Position numbers and translations under genes: made by a program
Source of the DNA: Enterovibrio coralii
GTDB taxonomy: Bacteria; Pseudomonadota; Gammaproteobacteria; Enterobacterales; Vibrionaceae
Direction of reading: 5' to 3'
Length of the DNA stretch: 64,000 nt
Assembly: GCF_001559595.1 (NCBI RefSeq)
Contig: NZ_LNTY01000060.1
Span: 62,001 to 126,000 of the forward strand
Notes under the pieces: generated by a model
The model's database searches: none
What the model saw: only the letters and a program-made list of their open reading frames with translations
Told to the model about the DNA's origin: nothing
Part shown: positions 46,311-56,162 of the stretch, one piece after another
How the letters are laid out: the number at the start of each line of letters is the position of its first letter
Position numbering within the stretch: position 1 is the first letter of the stretch

Positions 46311-47427
46311 ATGCATACCGAATCTCCTATTATTCGTCGTCCCTCAACGCGTATCTATGTGGGCAACGTGCCTATCGGTGACGGTGCACCCATCGCCGTG
46401 CAATCGATGACCAACACTCGCACCACGATGTTGAAGCAACCGTTGCACAAATCCGAGCGTTGGAGAAGGTGGGAGCAGATATCGTACGTGTTTCTGTCCC
46501 AACCATGGACGCGGCGGAAGCGTTCAAGTTGATCAAACAGCAAACCAATATCCCATTGGTGGCTGATATCCATTTTGACTACCGTATCGCACTGAAAGTG
46601 GCGGAATACGGTGTCGACTGTCTGCGTATTAACCCAGGCAACATTGGTAACGAGCAGCGCATCCGCTCAGTTGTGGACGCTGCGCGTGACAAAAATATTC
46701 CCATTCGTATTGGTGTTAATGGCGGTTCTTTGGAGCGCGACATTCAAGAAAAATTTGGCGAGCCAACCCCAGCTGCGCTGGTGGAATCGGCGATGCGCCA
46801 TGTGGACATTCTGGACCGTCTGAACTTTGACCAGTTCAAAGTGAGCGTGAAAGCGTCAGATGTGTTCTTGGCAGTGGAATCGTATCGTCAACTGGCGAAG
46901 CGTATTGACCAACCTCTGCACTTGGGCATTACCGAGCAGGCGGCGCACGTGCGGGTGCAGTGAAATCCGCAGTGGGTCTTGGTATGCTGCTGAGCGAAGG
47001 TATCGGTGATACCCTGCGAATTTCTCTGGCAGCAGACCCAGTAGAAGAAATCAAAGTAGGCTTTGATATTCTTAAGTCCCTGCGCATTCGCTCTCGTGGT
47101 GTGAACTTTATTGCCTGTCCAACCTGCTCCCGTCAGGAGTTTGATGTGATTGGCACCGTTAACGCTCTGGAGCAGCGTCTGGAAGACGTGGTACTGCCGA
47201 TGGACGTTTCAATCATTGGCTGTGTGGTCAATGGTCCGGGCGAAGCGGAAGTGTCTCACATCGGTGTCGCCGGCGGTAACAAGCGCAGTGCTTACTACGA
47301 CGATGGCAAACGCCAAAAAGAACGTTTTGACAACGACAACCTGATCGATCAGCTGGAAGCGAAGATCCGGGCAAAAGCGGCAATGCTGGACGAAAACAAC
47401 CGCATTGACGTCAATACTCAAGAGTAA
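46311..47427 (+). CDS. ispG: 4-hydroxy-3-methylbut-2-enyl diphosphate synthase (two frame breaks)
   Basis: Reconstructed length is 372 residues, the E. coli length. A C is missing near 46426 (ACCACCGAT became ACCACGAT), after MTNTRTT. A G is missing near 46936 (GAGGCAGG became GAGCAGG), after LGITE; correction restores LGITEAGGARAGAVKSAVG. Three overlapping pieces otherwise appear at 46311-46532, 46460-46963 and 46960-47427. The [4Fe-4S] ligands are in FIACPTCSRQEFD and in SIIGCVVNGPGEA. It makes HMBPP in the essential MEP isoprenoid pathway, which argues against a real pseudogene. Confidence 0.95.
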
Positions 47428-47480
47428 GCGTAAGCCGCTTACTTACAGAAAGAACAAACAGATCGGTTACGAGAGTTAAC

Positions 47481-48749
47481 GTGGCGAAAACTATTCAAGC
47501 AATTCGAGGCATGAACGACTGCCTCCCAACACAATCTCCACTATGGCAAAAAGTGGAAGGTACCGTTAAAGACGTAATCAGTGCGTATGGCTACAGCGAA
47601 GTGCGTATGCCAATCGTTGAGATGACAAATCTATTCTGTCGCGCAATCGGTGAAGTGACCGACGTGGTAGAAAAAGAGATGTACACCTTTGAAGATCGCA
47701 ATGGTGACAGCCTGAGTCTGCGTCCTGAAGGTACTGCGGGTTGTGTGCGCGCAGGTATCGAAAACGGTCTGCTGTACAACCAAGAACAGCGTCTGTGGTA
47801 CATGGGCCCAATGTTCCGCCACGAGCGTCCTCAGAAAGGTCGCTACCGTCAATTCCACCAATGTGGTGTGGAAGTGTTTGGCCTAGATGGTCCAGACGTT
47901 GACGCAGAATTGATCATGATGACCGCGCGTCTATGGAAGCAGCTGGGCATCAACGAGCACGTACGTCTGGAGCTGAACTCAATCGGTTCTTTGGAAGCAC
48001 GTGCAAACTATCGCCAAGCACTGGTTGCCTTCCTTCAGCAGCACGAAGACGTGTTGGACGAAGATTGCAAACGCCGTATGCACACTAACCCACTGCGCGT
48101 TCTGGACACCAAAGTGCCAGAAATCCAAGCAGTGCTGGTGGATGCGCCTAAGCTGTCTGAGTACCTAGATGAAGAGTCAAAACAACATTTTGCAGGTCTT
48201 TGTGAACTGTTGGACGCAGCAGGTATCCAATACTGGTTGAACGAAAAACTGGTTCGCGGTCTGGATTACTACAACCGTACCGTGTTCGAGTGGGTCACTG
48301 AAAGCTTGGGTTCACAAGGCACAGTTTGTGGTGGTGGTCGCTACGACGGTCTGGTTGAGCAACTGGGCGGTAAAGCAACACCTGCTGTGGGTTTCGCAAT
48401 GGGTCTAGAGCGTCTGGTTCTGCTGATGGAAACCCTTGAGCTGAACGCAACCCGTCCAGTGGTTGATGTTTACATGGTGACCATGGGCGAAGGCACGCTG
48501 GTTGCTGGTATGGCACTGGCAGAGCGTCTGCGTGAGCAAGTACCGGGTCTGCGTGTGATGACGCACTTCGGTGGCGGTAACTTCAAGAAACAATTTAAAC
48601 GTGCTGACAAAGTTGGCGCGGCAGTAGCACTGGTGTTGGGCGAAGACGAAGTCGCTAACGGCCAAGTGACCTACAAAGATCTTAAGGGTGGCGAACAGCT
48701 GACCATTTCTCAGGATGATGCAGCCGAAAAATTGGCTCAATTAGTTTAA
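47481..48749 (+). CDS. hisS: histidyl-tRNA synthetase
   Basis: The protein has 422 residues. It begins at a GTG (47481). Class II motifs: MYTFEDRNGDSLSLRPEGT (motif 2 neighbourhood), GPMFRHERPQKGRYRQFHQ, the histidine-specific LVRGLDYYNRTVFE and the motif 3 region GFAMGLERL. It charges tRNA-His. Confidence 0.98.
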   Translation: MAKTIQAIRGMNDCLPTQSPLWQKVEGTVKDVISAYGYSEVRMPIVEMTNLFCRAIGEVTDVVEKEMYTFEDRNGDSLSLRPEGTAGCVRAGIENGLLYNQEQRLWYMGPMFRHERPQKGRYRQFHQCGVEVFGLDGPDVDAELIMMTARLWKQLGINEHVRLELNSIGSLEARANYRQALVAFLQQHEDVLDEDCKRRMHTNPLRVLDTKVPEIQAVLVDAPKLSEYLDEESKQHFAGLCELLDAAGIQYWLNEKLVRGLDYYNRTVFEWVTESLGSQGTVCGGGRYDGLVEQLGGKATPAVGFAMGLERLVLLMETLELNATRPVVDVYMVTMGEGTLVAGMALAERLREQVPGLRVMTHFGGGNFKKQFKRADKVGAAVALVLGEDEVANGQVTYKDLKGGEQLTISQDDAAEKLAQLV

Positions 48750-48762
48750 GAGAGGACGAAAC

Positions 48763-49367
48763 GTGGACGTCTACACCACAGAAGAACAACAAGTCGAAGC
48801 GATTAAGAAGTGGTGGCGGGACAACGGTAAAGCCGTTGTCCTCGGCGCAGTAATTGGTTTGGGCGGTCTTTACGGATGGCGCTACTACCAGGCTGAGCAG
48901 GAAACCAGCCGTGAACAGGCATCAGAAGCATACACCAAGTGGTGACTGCACTGGCTGCCGGTGATGCGCAGGCGGAAGAAAAGGCTCTGTCGTTTATCAA
49001 ATCAAACGACAGCTCCTATGCAACGTTACTTGAACTGCAATTGGCGAAGTCTTTCGTTGATGCGGGTGAGTTGTCTAAAGCACTGGAGCAGCTGCGCGCT
49101 GTTCAAGGTTCAAAAGACACCACACTGAAATCTATCGCGACCGTTCGCATTGCGCGTATCGAAGCTGAGCAAGGCAACTATGATGCTGCGCTGAAAGAGC
49201 TGGATACCGTTGCAGACGAAAGCTGGAAAGCACAGGTTGAAGAACTTCGTGGTGACATTCTTCTGAGCAAAAACGATGTAGCAGAAGCGCGTTCAGCGTA
49301 TGCCGCATCGTTGGCAGCGGCAACAAACCCTGTTGTTCAGATGAAACTAGACAATCTGTCTCAATAA
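48763..49367 (+). CDS. yfgM: YfgM, ancillary SecYEG-associated protein (one frame break)
   Basis: Reconstructed length is 201 residues, starting at a GTG (48763). One membrane segment lies at about 24-42 (AVVLGAVIGLGGLYGWRYY) and a TPR-like periplasmic domain follows. A G is missing near 48939 (AAGGTGG became AAGTGG); correction gives EAYTKVVTALAAGDAQ. Uncorrected, the pieces are 48763-48945 and 48939-49367. YfgM works with PpiD at the Sec translocon. It stands between hisS and bamB in the usual order. Confidence 0.93.
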
Positions 49368-49382
49368 GGTCGAGAGAGTTAA

Positions 49383-50540
49383 ATGCGCAAGGGATGGAAA
49401 CGTATTGGTGCAGTAGCCGTGCTGGGATCATTGCTGATCGGTTGTGCGGGTGAGGAAGATTCCATCCAGATGGCTCCTGTACCTCAGGTCGTAAGTGAGT
49501 TTACACCAACCAATGTTTGGAGTGCTCAAGTCGGTGATGGTGTTGATGGATACTTCAGCAAACTGACACCGGTTTATGCTTACGACAAGGTCTTTGCTGC
49601 CGATAGAAACGGTGTGGTGAAGGCGCTGGATGTAGAAACAGGCAAAACGCTTTGGGAAGTCGATCTCGAAGATGACAAGCCGGTTCTACTGTCTGGTGGC
49701 ATCACGGCATCTTACGGCAAGTTATACATAGGTACCGAAACCGGTGAGCTGATCGCTTTGAATGAAGAGACTGGCGAAACCGAGTGGAAAACGGACGTAA
49801 ACGGCGAAGTGCTCGCAAAGCCTCTGGCTGACGAGGGCTTGGTGGTTGTGAACACAGGTCGTGGCGAGTTGTCTGCGTATGACGCAGAGACAGGTGAACA
49901 ACGCTGGAAAAATGCCAGTGATGTGCCAAACCTGACGCTGCGTGGTGACAGCTCACCTGTCTCGATTTCAGGTGGCGTGTTCTGGGGAATGGCAAACGGC
50001 CGATTGGGTGCTGCATTCCTTGAGAACGGTAACATCATCTGGCAACAGCCGATTGCAAGCCCGAAAGGCGCAACAGAAATTGATCGTCTGGTGGATGTTG
50101 ATGCTTCACCGGTAATTTCCGGTTCTCTGTTGTACGCGGTTGGTTATAATGGCCAGCTTGTTGCCATCGACCTTCGTTCTGGTCGTCCAGCGTGGAAACG
50201 TACCTACAGCTCATCAACCGATTTTCTGGTGGCTGGTAGCTACTTGTTCCTGGTGACGGACAAAGATCATGTTGTGGCAGTTGATGCGCGCAGCGGCACG
50301 GAATTGTGGCAAAATCGCGATCTTGAGTATCGCCAGTTGACGGCACCTGTTGCGATATCGGGCTACGTGGTAGTCGGTGACGCCGAAGGTTACCTGCACT
50401 GGTTAGATCCAACGTCAGGCGAATTCGTTGCCCAACAACAAATTGATGATAGCGGTATCGCTGTTGCGCCAGTAAAAGTCGATGACGGATATGTTGTCAT
50501 CGCGCGTGACGGAACTATCGCTAAGAAACAAACGCTATAA
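49383..50540 (+). CDS. bamB: outer membrane assembly lipoprotein BamB
   Basis: The protein has 385 residues. The lipobox is LLIGC (Cys21). Eight-bladed propeller repeats are visible as repeated Trp-docking motifs (ALDVETGKTLWEVD, ALNEETGETEWKTD, AYDAETGEQRWKN, AIDLRSGRPAWKR). It supports BamA in folding outer membrane proteins. Confidence 0.97.
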   Translation: MRKGWKRIGAVAVLGSLLIGCAGEEDSIQMAPVPQVVSEFTPTNVWSAQVGDGVDGYFSKLTPVYAYDKVFAADRNGVVKALDVETGKTLWEVDLEDDKPVLLSGGITASYGKLYIGTETGELIALNEETGETEWKTDVNGEVLAKPLADEGLVVVNTGRGELSAYDAETGEQRWKNASDVPNLTLRGDSSPVSISGGVFWGMANGRLGAAFLENGNIIWQQPIASPKGATEIDRLVDVDASPVISGSLLYAVGYNGQLVAIDLRSGRPAWKRTYSSSTDFLVAGSYLFLVTDKDHVVAVDARSGTELWQNRDLEYRQLTAPVAISGYVVVGDAEGYLHWLDPTSGEFVAQQQIDDSGIAVAPVKVDDGYVVIARDGTIAKKQTL

Positions 50541-50628
50541 TATCAAGCGTTTATATATTGTTCGGCTCCTGGTCTTCACGGATCAGGAGCCGCTGTTATT
50601 AATAAACAAGAGATTTTAAGAGGTCAGT

Positions 50629-52128
50629 ATGATTCCTGTAGTAGCCCTTGTCGGGCGTCCGAATGTGGGGAAATCGACACTCTTTAACCGGCTGACAAGG
50701 ACGCGCGATGCGCTCGTTGCCGATTTTCCGGGTTTGACCAGGGATCGTAAATACGGAAAAGCAATGCTGGGTGAGCACGAGTTTATCGTGGTAGACACCG
50801 GCGGTATCGATGGTACCGAAGAAGGCGTTGAGACCAAAATGGCTGAGCAGTCACTGGCTGCGATTGAAGAAGCTGATGTTGTACTGTTCATGGTTGATGG
50901 CCGTGCGGGTCTGACTGTGGCAGACGAAGCCATTGCACAACACCTGCGTACTCGTGAAAAGAAAACCTTCCTTGTTGTGAACAAGGTTGACGGTATTGAT
51001 GCAGATGCAGCAAGTGCGGAATTTTGGCAGCTGGGTATGGAAGACATGTACCAAATCGCTGCCGCACATGGCCGTGGCGTGCTGTCTCTGATTGACCGTG
51101 CTCTTAAACCTTTCGCGGAAGAGCTGTCTGAGCAAGAAGCAGATGAAGAGCGTGAAGGTCTAATTGATCTGACGGGCGAGCAAGACGAAGACGGTGAAGA
51201 CAAAGATCTGACCGAAGAAGATGCAGAATCTGCATTGGAGCGTCTGCGCAACCTGCCAATCAAGTTCGGTATTATCGGTCGTCCAAACGTGGGTAAATCT
51301 ACGCTGACGAACCGTATTCTGGGCGAAGACCGTGTTGTTGTTTACGACATGCCAGGTACAACGCGTGACTCTATCTACATTCCAATGGAACGTGACGGTC
51401 GCGAATATGTGATTATCGATACAGCAGGTGTACGTCGTCGTAAGCGTGTTAACGAGAAGGTAGAGAAGTTCTCTGTTATCCAAACGTTGAAAGCGATCGA
51501 AGATTCAAACGTTGTGTTGTTGGTTATCGATGCACGTGAAAACATTTCAGATCAGGACCTGAGCCTGCTGGGCTTCGCGTTGAACGCGGGTCGTTCTATC
51601 GTTATCGCGGTGAACAAGTGGGACGGTTTGGATACAGACGTGAAAGAGCGCGTGAAATCAGAACTTGATCGCCGTCTGGGCTTCGTAGACTTCGCTCGTA
51701 TTCACTTTATCTCTGCGCTGCACGGTACTGGCGTAGGCCACCTGTTCGAGTCCATTCAGGAAGCTTACGAATCAGCAACCAAGCGTATCAGCACGTCAAT
51801 GCTGACTCGCATCATGAACATGGCGCAGGATGATCACCAGCCGCCAATGATCCGTGGTCGTCGTGTGAAGCTGAAATATGCGCACGCGGGTGGTTACAAC
51901 CCACCGATTTTCGTGATCCACGGAAACATGGTGAGAGAACTGCCTGATTCGTACAAGCGTTACCTGATGAACTATTACCGTAAATCGCTGCAAATCATGG
52001 GTACGCCTATCCGTATTCAGTTCCAGAACAGCGAGAACCCGTTTGAAGGTAAGAAAGAGAACCTTACTATTTCTCAAGCGCGTCAACGTAAGCGTCTGAT
52101 GGACATGGTAAAAACGCGTAAGAAGTAA
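50629..52128 (+). CDS. der: ribosome-assembly GTPase Der (EngA)
   Basis: The protein has 499 residues with two tandem GTPase domains. GRPNVGKS occurs twice (near residues 8-15 and 217-224), each followed by DTxG and NKxD motifs. An acidic linker (EEREGLIDLTGEQDEDGEDK) joins them, and a KH-like domain ends the protein. It matures the 50S subunit and is essential. Confidence 0.98.
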   Translation: MIPVVALVGRPNVGKSTLFNRLTRTRDALVADFPGLTRDRKYGKAMLGEHEFIVVDTGGIDGTEEGVETKMAEQSLAAIEEADVVLFMVDGRAGLTVADEAIAQHLRTREKKTFLVVNKVDGIDADAASAEFWQLGMEDMYQIAAAHGRGVLSLIDRALKPFAEELSEQEADEEREGLIDLTGEQDEDGEDKDLTEEDAESALERLRNLPIKFGIIGRPNVGKSTLTNRILGEDRVVVYDMPGTTRDSIYIPMERDGREYVIIDTAGVRRRKRVNEKVEKFSVIQTLKAIEDSNVVLLVIDARENISDQDLSLLGFALNAGRSIVIAVNKWDGLDTDVKERVKSELDRRLGFVDFARIHFISALHGTGVGHLFESIQEAYESATKRISTSMLTRIMNMAQDDHQPPMIRGRRVKLKYAHAGGYNPPIFVIHGNMVRELPDSYKRYLMNYYRKSLQIMGTPIRIQFQNSENPFEGKKENLTISQARQRKRLMDMVKTRKK

Positions 52129-52140
52129 TTCTACGTGAGG

Positions 52141-52170
52141 AAAAGCCGACCCAAGGGTCGGCTTTTTTGT
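52141..52170 (+). terminator. terminator after der
   Basis: The stem aaaagccgaccc/gggtcggctttt with a short loop is followed by TT. It ends the large rlmN-der cluster. Confidence 0.85.
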
Positions 52171-52299
52171 GTCCGTTGTTTGGGATCAGGAAAAAGGATA
52201 AACACAGGATTTTACGCTACTGAGACAAATCGACATTCACCTCATGTAATTTAGCCAAAACCTCATTCTTCCGTCTTTAAGCTTCCTTTATTGATTGAA

Positions 52300-52745
52300 A
52301 TTCCTCCGGATCAACGCCTTAAACCGTACTGATCTGCACGTATTGATGACAGATCAGAGTTTCAAGTTACATACTTATGTTGATCCTGATCACATAAATT
52401 GAGTGGTTTAGGCGAAAATATCGTTCTAGGCGACGAAGAACATTTATTGCGCGGCTAAGATTGCACCCATTATTCATAAAATATCGTAAAGTTGGTATTA
52501 ATAGCCATTTAGTGATATTTAATATCGTTAAAAATCCAAATGCAGAACATGTAACTTATGCTTTCGGGAGTTGTATTGATAAATATTCTTTTAGGGGTAG
52601 ATCGCTGATCGGATCCCTATAAAGCTGCGATCTGACGATCTTTATAGGATCCAGCAAGAGGCTGTTCATTTTTTAACGGGATTGCCATTAGAATAGCCAA
52701 CAAAAGATCGATGATCATTACTGGTCGAGAATCTTGCGATCTGCG
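52300..52745. promoter_or_regulatory. spacer unusually rich in GATC sites
   Basis: No gene is visible. GATC starts at 52309, 52331, 52352, 52382, 52388, 52600, 52607, 52612, 52629, 52637, 52648, 52706, 52713 and 52738. Nine of these lie in the 142 bases from 52600 to 52741. A 13-base inverted repeat with one bulged base (52611-52624 and 52640-52652) lies within the dense part. It ends just before yfgJ. Dam methylation or SeqA binding could act here; function is inference. Confidence 0.6.
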
Positions 52746-52763
52746 TTTGCTTGGAGTGCGAAA

Positions 52764-52996
52764 ATGGAAAACATCTGCCTGATTGCCAGGGTGAATTGGC
52801 GTGGAATAGCGGTAGCTATGTTTGCAATGCTTGTAATAAAACGTTTATTAAACAAGGGTTTTGTAAGGTGTGTGACGCGCAGCTAGAGCGTCTACAGGCG
52901 TGTGGCTCAACGAGTTACTTTTGTCATACCTGCAATGAGCTGAAATCTCGCTCAGGGGCGAGAATTGTTTTTGCGGAACAAAAAGCGGTGTCGTAA
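52764..52996 (+). CDS. yfgJ: YfgJ-like zinc-ribbon protein (one frame break)
   Basis: Reconstructed length is 77 residues. ATG at 52764 follows GGAG. A C is missing at 52778-52779 (TGCCCTG became TGCCTG); correction gives MENICPDCQGELAWNSG. The cysteine pairs CPDC, CNAC, CKVC and the late CHTC make two zinc ribbons. The related E. coli gene lies in the same place between der and xseA; its function is unknown. Without the correction the frame would seem to begin with a TTG at 52751. Confidence 0.85.
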
Positions 52997-53011
52997 AGAC
53001 ACCGTTTTTCT
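52981..53011. terminator. terminator shared by yfgJ and xseA
   Basis: The stem aaaagcggtgtc/gacaccgttttt contains the yfgJ stop codon in its loop and precedes the convergent xseA end. A T-run follows on the plus strand and an A-run marks the other side. Confidence 0.8.
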
Positions 53012-53026
53012 TGAATTTGCCTTGGT

Positions 53027-54355
53027 TTAGAGGGCGCGGGATCGGATCTCTCCGTCTGCGAGCGTCGTGGTGATCAGATCGCCTTCTTTAATGTCATCAG
53101 CGCGTCTGATCACTGCCCCTTTGTCATCACGCGTAATCGAGTAGCCGCGTGCAAGGGTAGCAAGCGGGCTGACGGCATCCAGTGTTTCCATCTGCAATGC
53201 CAGCGTATGCTGCTGTTGGCGAAGTTGTCGCTTCATGGTTTCAATCAACTTTTCCTGCGTATAGGCAAGCTGAACCTTGTCGCTGCGAATGCGTGAAATC
53301 GGCGAATAACGTTCTAATCTCTGGCTCAATCGGTCAATGCGCTGCGCTTCACGTTGCAAGTTGGTGCGCATCGCGAGATTGAGTCGATATTCCAAATCAT
53401 CAAACTGTTGAGCTTGCTGCTGCAGGCGCGCTTGCGGGTGTTGAAGCGTCAAACGGTGATGCAAGCGTGTCAGCTTGTCACGGTAGAAGGACAACTGTGA
53501 CTCGAAACGGTGCGCGAGTTTGTCTGTGCGTTGAAGAAGCTGTTGCGAACGTAAAGAGGTATCTCTGCTCACCAGCTCCGCAGCTGCAGAAGGTGTAGGC
53601 GCGCGAACGTCAGCCACAAAGTCTGCGATAGTGACATCGACTTCATGACCCACCGCACTGACGATAGGAATCGAACTGGCAGCAATGGTGCGTGCGACGA
53701 TTTCTTCGTTAAAACACCACAAGTCTTCCAGTGAGCCACCACCACGACCTACGATCAGCACATCACACTCATCACGACTATTGGCGCGGCCAATGGCTTG
53801 TGCAATCTGAATGGCGGCATCTTTCCCTTGTACTTGGGTAGGGTAGATAACGATAGGCAGGCTTGGGTCTCGACGTTTTAAAACATGGAGAATGTCGTGA
53901 AGGGCAGCACCCGTGCTGGAGGTAATAATACCAACACGCTTGGGTTGTTCAGGCAGCGGTTTTTTCAGTGCACTTGCAAATAGACCTTCTGCAGAAAGCT
54001 GCATTTTTAGTTTTTCGAACTGCTGTTGAAGCATGCCATCACCTTCTGGCTGCATGCTTTCAACAATGATCTGGTAATCACCTCTTGGCTCATACAATGA
54101 CAGTCTGGCTCTCACCAGCACCTGATTGCCGTTGGCAGGTTTAAATGTCACACGACGGTTATTTCCCCGAAACATCGCGCATTTAACCTGAGCTTGTCTG
54201 TCTTTCAAGGTGAAGTACCAATGACCAGACACGGGCACGGTGAGGTTTGAAATTTCACCAACTAGCCAAACGATCCCCATTTCGTTTTCTAGCAAAAGGC
54301 GTACCTCTGCGTTCAGTCTGGAGACGGTGTAGATGTTTTCGTTGGGAATGGTCAT
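53027..54355 (-). CDS. xseA: exodeoxyribonuclease VII large subunit
   Basis: The protein has 442 residues from the ATG at 54355; the open frame extends to 54445, through the upstream guaB control region, which makes the longer start unlikely. The OB-fold reads GEISNLTVPVSGHWYFTLKD. The catalytic part holds GAALHDILHVLKRRDP, VLIVGRGGGSLEDLW and VGHEVDVTIADFVADVRAPTPSAAAE. A coiled-coil, Gln-rich segment precedes the tail. The enzyme degrades single-stranded DNA with XseB, encoded elsewhere. It is divergent from guaB. Confidence 0.95.
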   Translation of the reverse strand: MTIPNENIYTVSRLNAEVRLLLENEMGIVWLVGEISNLTVPVSGHWYFTLKDRQAQVKCAMFRGNNRRVTFKPANGNQVLVRARLSLYEPRGDYQIIVESMQPEGDGMLQQQFEKLKMQLSAEGLFASALKKPLPEQPKRVGIITSSTGAALHDILHVLKRRDPSLPIVIYPTQVQGKDAAIQIAQAIGRANSRDECDVLIVGRGGGSLEDLWCFNEEIVARTIAASSIPIVSAVGHEVDVTIADFVADVRAPTPSAAAELVSRDTSLRSQQLLQRTDKLAHRFESQLSFYRDKLTRLHHRLTLQHPQARLQQQAQQFDDLEYRLNLAMRTNLQREAQRIDRLSQRLERYSPISRIRSDKVQLAYTQEKLIETMKRQLRQQQHTLALQMETLDAVSPLATLARGYSITRDDKGAVIRRADDIKEGDLITTTLADGEIRSRAL

Positions 54356-54413
54356 GTGAGATAAACCTTGAATTTCAAGATGATGAATCAATGGTAAAGG
54401 GCGAAAAAATTTA

Positions 54414-54467
54414 AGCCAAACGTTTTCGTAAAAATCTGTAGCCAAACGTTTGCGTCGTCAGTATAAT
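54414..54467 (+). promoter_or_regulatory. guaB control region: two PurR-like boxes and a -10 element
   Basis: The PurR consensus is ACGCAAACGTTTGCGT. Bases 54440-54455 (agccaaacgtttgcgt) match at 14 of 16 positions, and 54414-54429 (agccaaacgttttcgt) match at 13 of 16. TATAAT at 54462-54467 is a good -10 element directly behind the second box. Purine-dependent repression of guaBA is expected from E. coli. The xseA promoter reads the other way from the same area. Confidence 0.75.
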
Positions 54468-54519
54468 GCGGCGGCAATATTTTGAACCCCCGTATTTTAT
54501 TTTGGCGTGAGATATTGCA

Positions 54520-55982
54520 ATGTTAAGAATAGCTAAAGAAGCCTGACTTTCGATGATGTACTGCTAGTTCCAGCACACTCTACCGTTCTCCCGAACACTG
54601 CTGACTTGCGTACACAACTTACAAAAAATATCTCCCTAAATATCCCAATGATTTCTGCGTCGATGGACACAGTGACTGAAGCCCGTTTGGCTATCGCACT
54701 GGCGCAGGAAGGCGGCATTGGTTTCATCCACAAAAACATGTCAATCGAACAGCAAGCTGAGATGGTTCACCAAGTGAAGATCTTCGAAGCAGGCGTTGTG
54801 ACACACCCAGTCACCGTTCACCCAGATGCGACTATCGCTGATGTGGTTGAGCTGACTAAAAAGCATGGTTTTGCTGGTTTCCCTGTTGTCACTGAAAGCA
54901 ACGAGCTGGTGGGTATCATTACTGGCCGTGACGTTCGCTTTGTGATTGACCTGTCTAAGAAAGTTTCTGCGGTGATGACGCCGAAAGAGCGTCTGGCCTG
55001 TGTGAAAGAAGGTGCATGCCGCGAAGAAGTGCAAGAGAAGATGCACCAAGCGCGCGTTGAGAAAGTACTGGTTGTGAATGATGATTTCCAACTGACCGGT
55101 ATGATCACTGCAAAAGACTTCCACAAAGCAGAAACCAAACCAAACGCATGTAAAGATGAGCAAGGTCGTCTGCGTGTAGGTGCGGCAGTCGGTGCAGGCG
55201 CAGGTAACGAAGAGCGCGTAAAAGCGCTGGTTGAAGCGGGTGTTGACGTTCTTCTTATCGACTCTTCACACGGTCACTCTGAAGGTGTTCTAAACCGCAT
55301 TCGCGAAACACGCGAAGCGTACCCTGATCTCGACATCATCGGTGGTAACGTTGCAACAGGTGCTGGTGCAAAAGCACTGATTGAAGCGGGTGTGAGTGCA
55401 GTTAAAGTGGGTATCGGCCCCGGTTCAATCTGTACAACGCGCATTGTTACTGGTGTAGGTGTTCCTCAAATCACAGCGATTGCGGATGCAGTAGAAGTGG
55501 CAAACGAGTACGGCATTCCAGTTATCGCTGACGGCGGTATCCGTTTCTCTGGTGATATCTGTAAAGCGATTGCAGCCGGCGCATCATGTGTCATGGTTGG
55601 TTCAATGTTCGCAGGTACGGAAGAAGCACCGGGTGAAGTTATCCTGTATAACGGCCGTTCTTACAAGTCTTACCGTGGCATGGGCTCATTGGGCGCAATG
55701 TCTCAAGGTTCTTCAGACCGCTACTTCCAATCAGACAATGCGGCAGACAAGTTGGTACCAGAAGGTATCGAAGGTCGCATTGCGTACAAAGGTCACCTGA
55801 AAGAAATCGTTCACCAGCAAATGGGCGGTCTGCGCTCAAGCATGGGTCTGACTGGTTCAGCAACGATTGAAGCGATGCGCACTAAAGCGGAATTCGTTGT
55901 GATTTCAGGTGCGGGCATGGCGGAATCTCACGTGCATGACGTACAGATCACCAAAGAAGCACCAAACTACCGTCGCGGCTAA
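54520..55982 (+). CDS. guaB: inosine-5'-monophosphate dehydrogenase (one frame break)
   Basis: Reconstructed length is 487 residues. The ATG at 54520 gives MLRIAKEAL. A C is missing at 54542-54543 (GCCCTGA became GCCTGA); correction continues LTFDDVLLVPAHSTVLP. Without it the frame seems to begin at 54606. The catalytic cysteine is C305 in GPGSICTTR, and two CBS domains sit between about residues 93 and 204. It makes XMP, the committed step to GMP. Because guaB is needed for guanine synthesis, a true frameshift is unlikely. Confidence 0.97.
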
Positions 55983-56040
55983 TTTCTCCTAGAGAATCCC
56001 CCAGACGTAAACGTTTGCTTTTTTCTTGAAGCACTGATAA

Positions 56041-56065
56041 GAGGCGAGTAAACTCGCCTCGTTTT
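56041..56065 (+). terminator. stem-loop between guaB and guaA
   Basis: The stem gaggcgag/ctcgcctc with loop taaa is followed by gtttt. It may partly stop transcription before guaA or the two genes may be separate units. Confidence 0.7.
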
Positions 56066-56162
56066 CAAAACCCACAATCACAGCATAGATAAGAGAACCC
56101 GTACAGTATGGGTTTTCTCAAGCGATAAAGCTTAGCTGGCGTTAACGATAAGACTGCTCAAA

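Noticed and set aside
46311..47427. Programmed frameshifting in ispG and similar genes
   Set aside because: No slippery heptamer or conserved stimulatory structure was seen, many unrelated genes are affected, and all breaks are missing bases.
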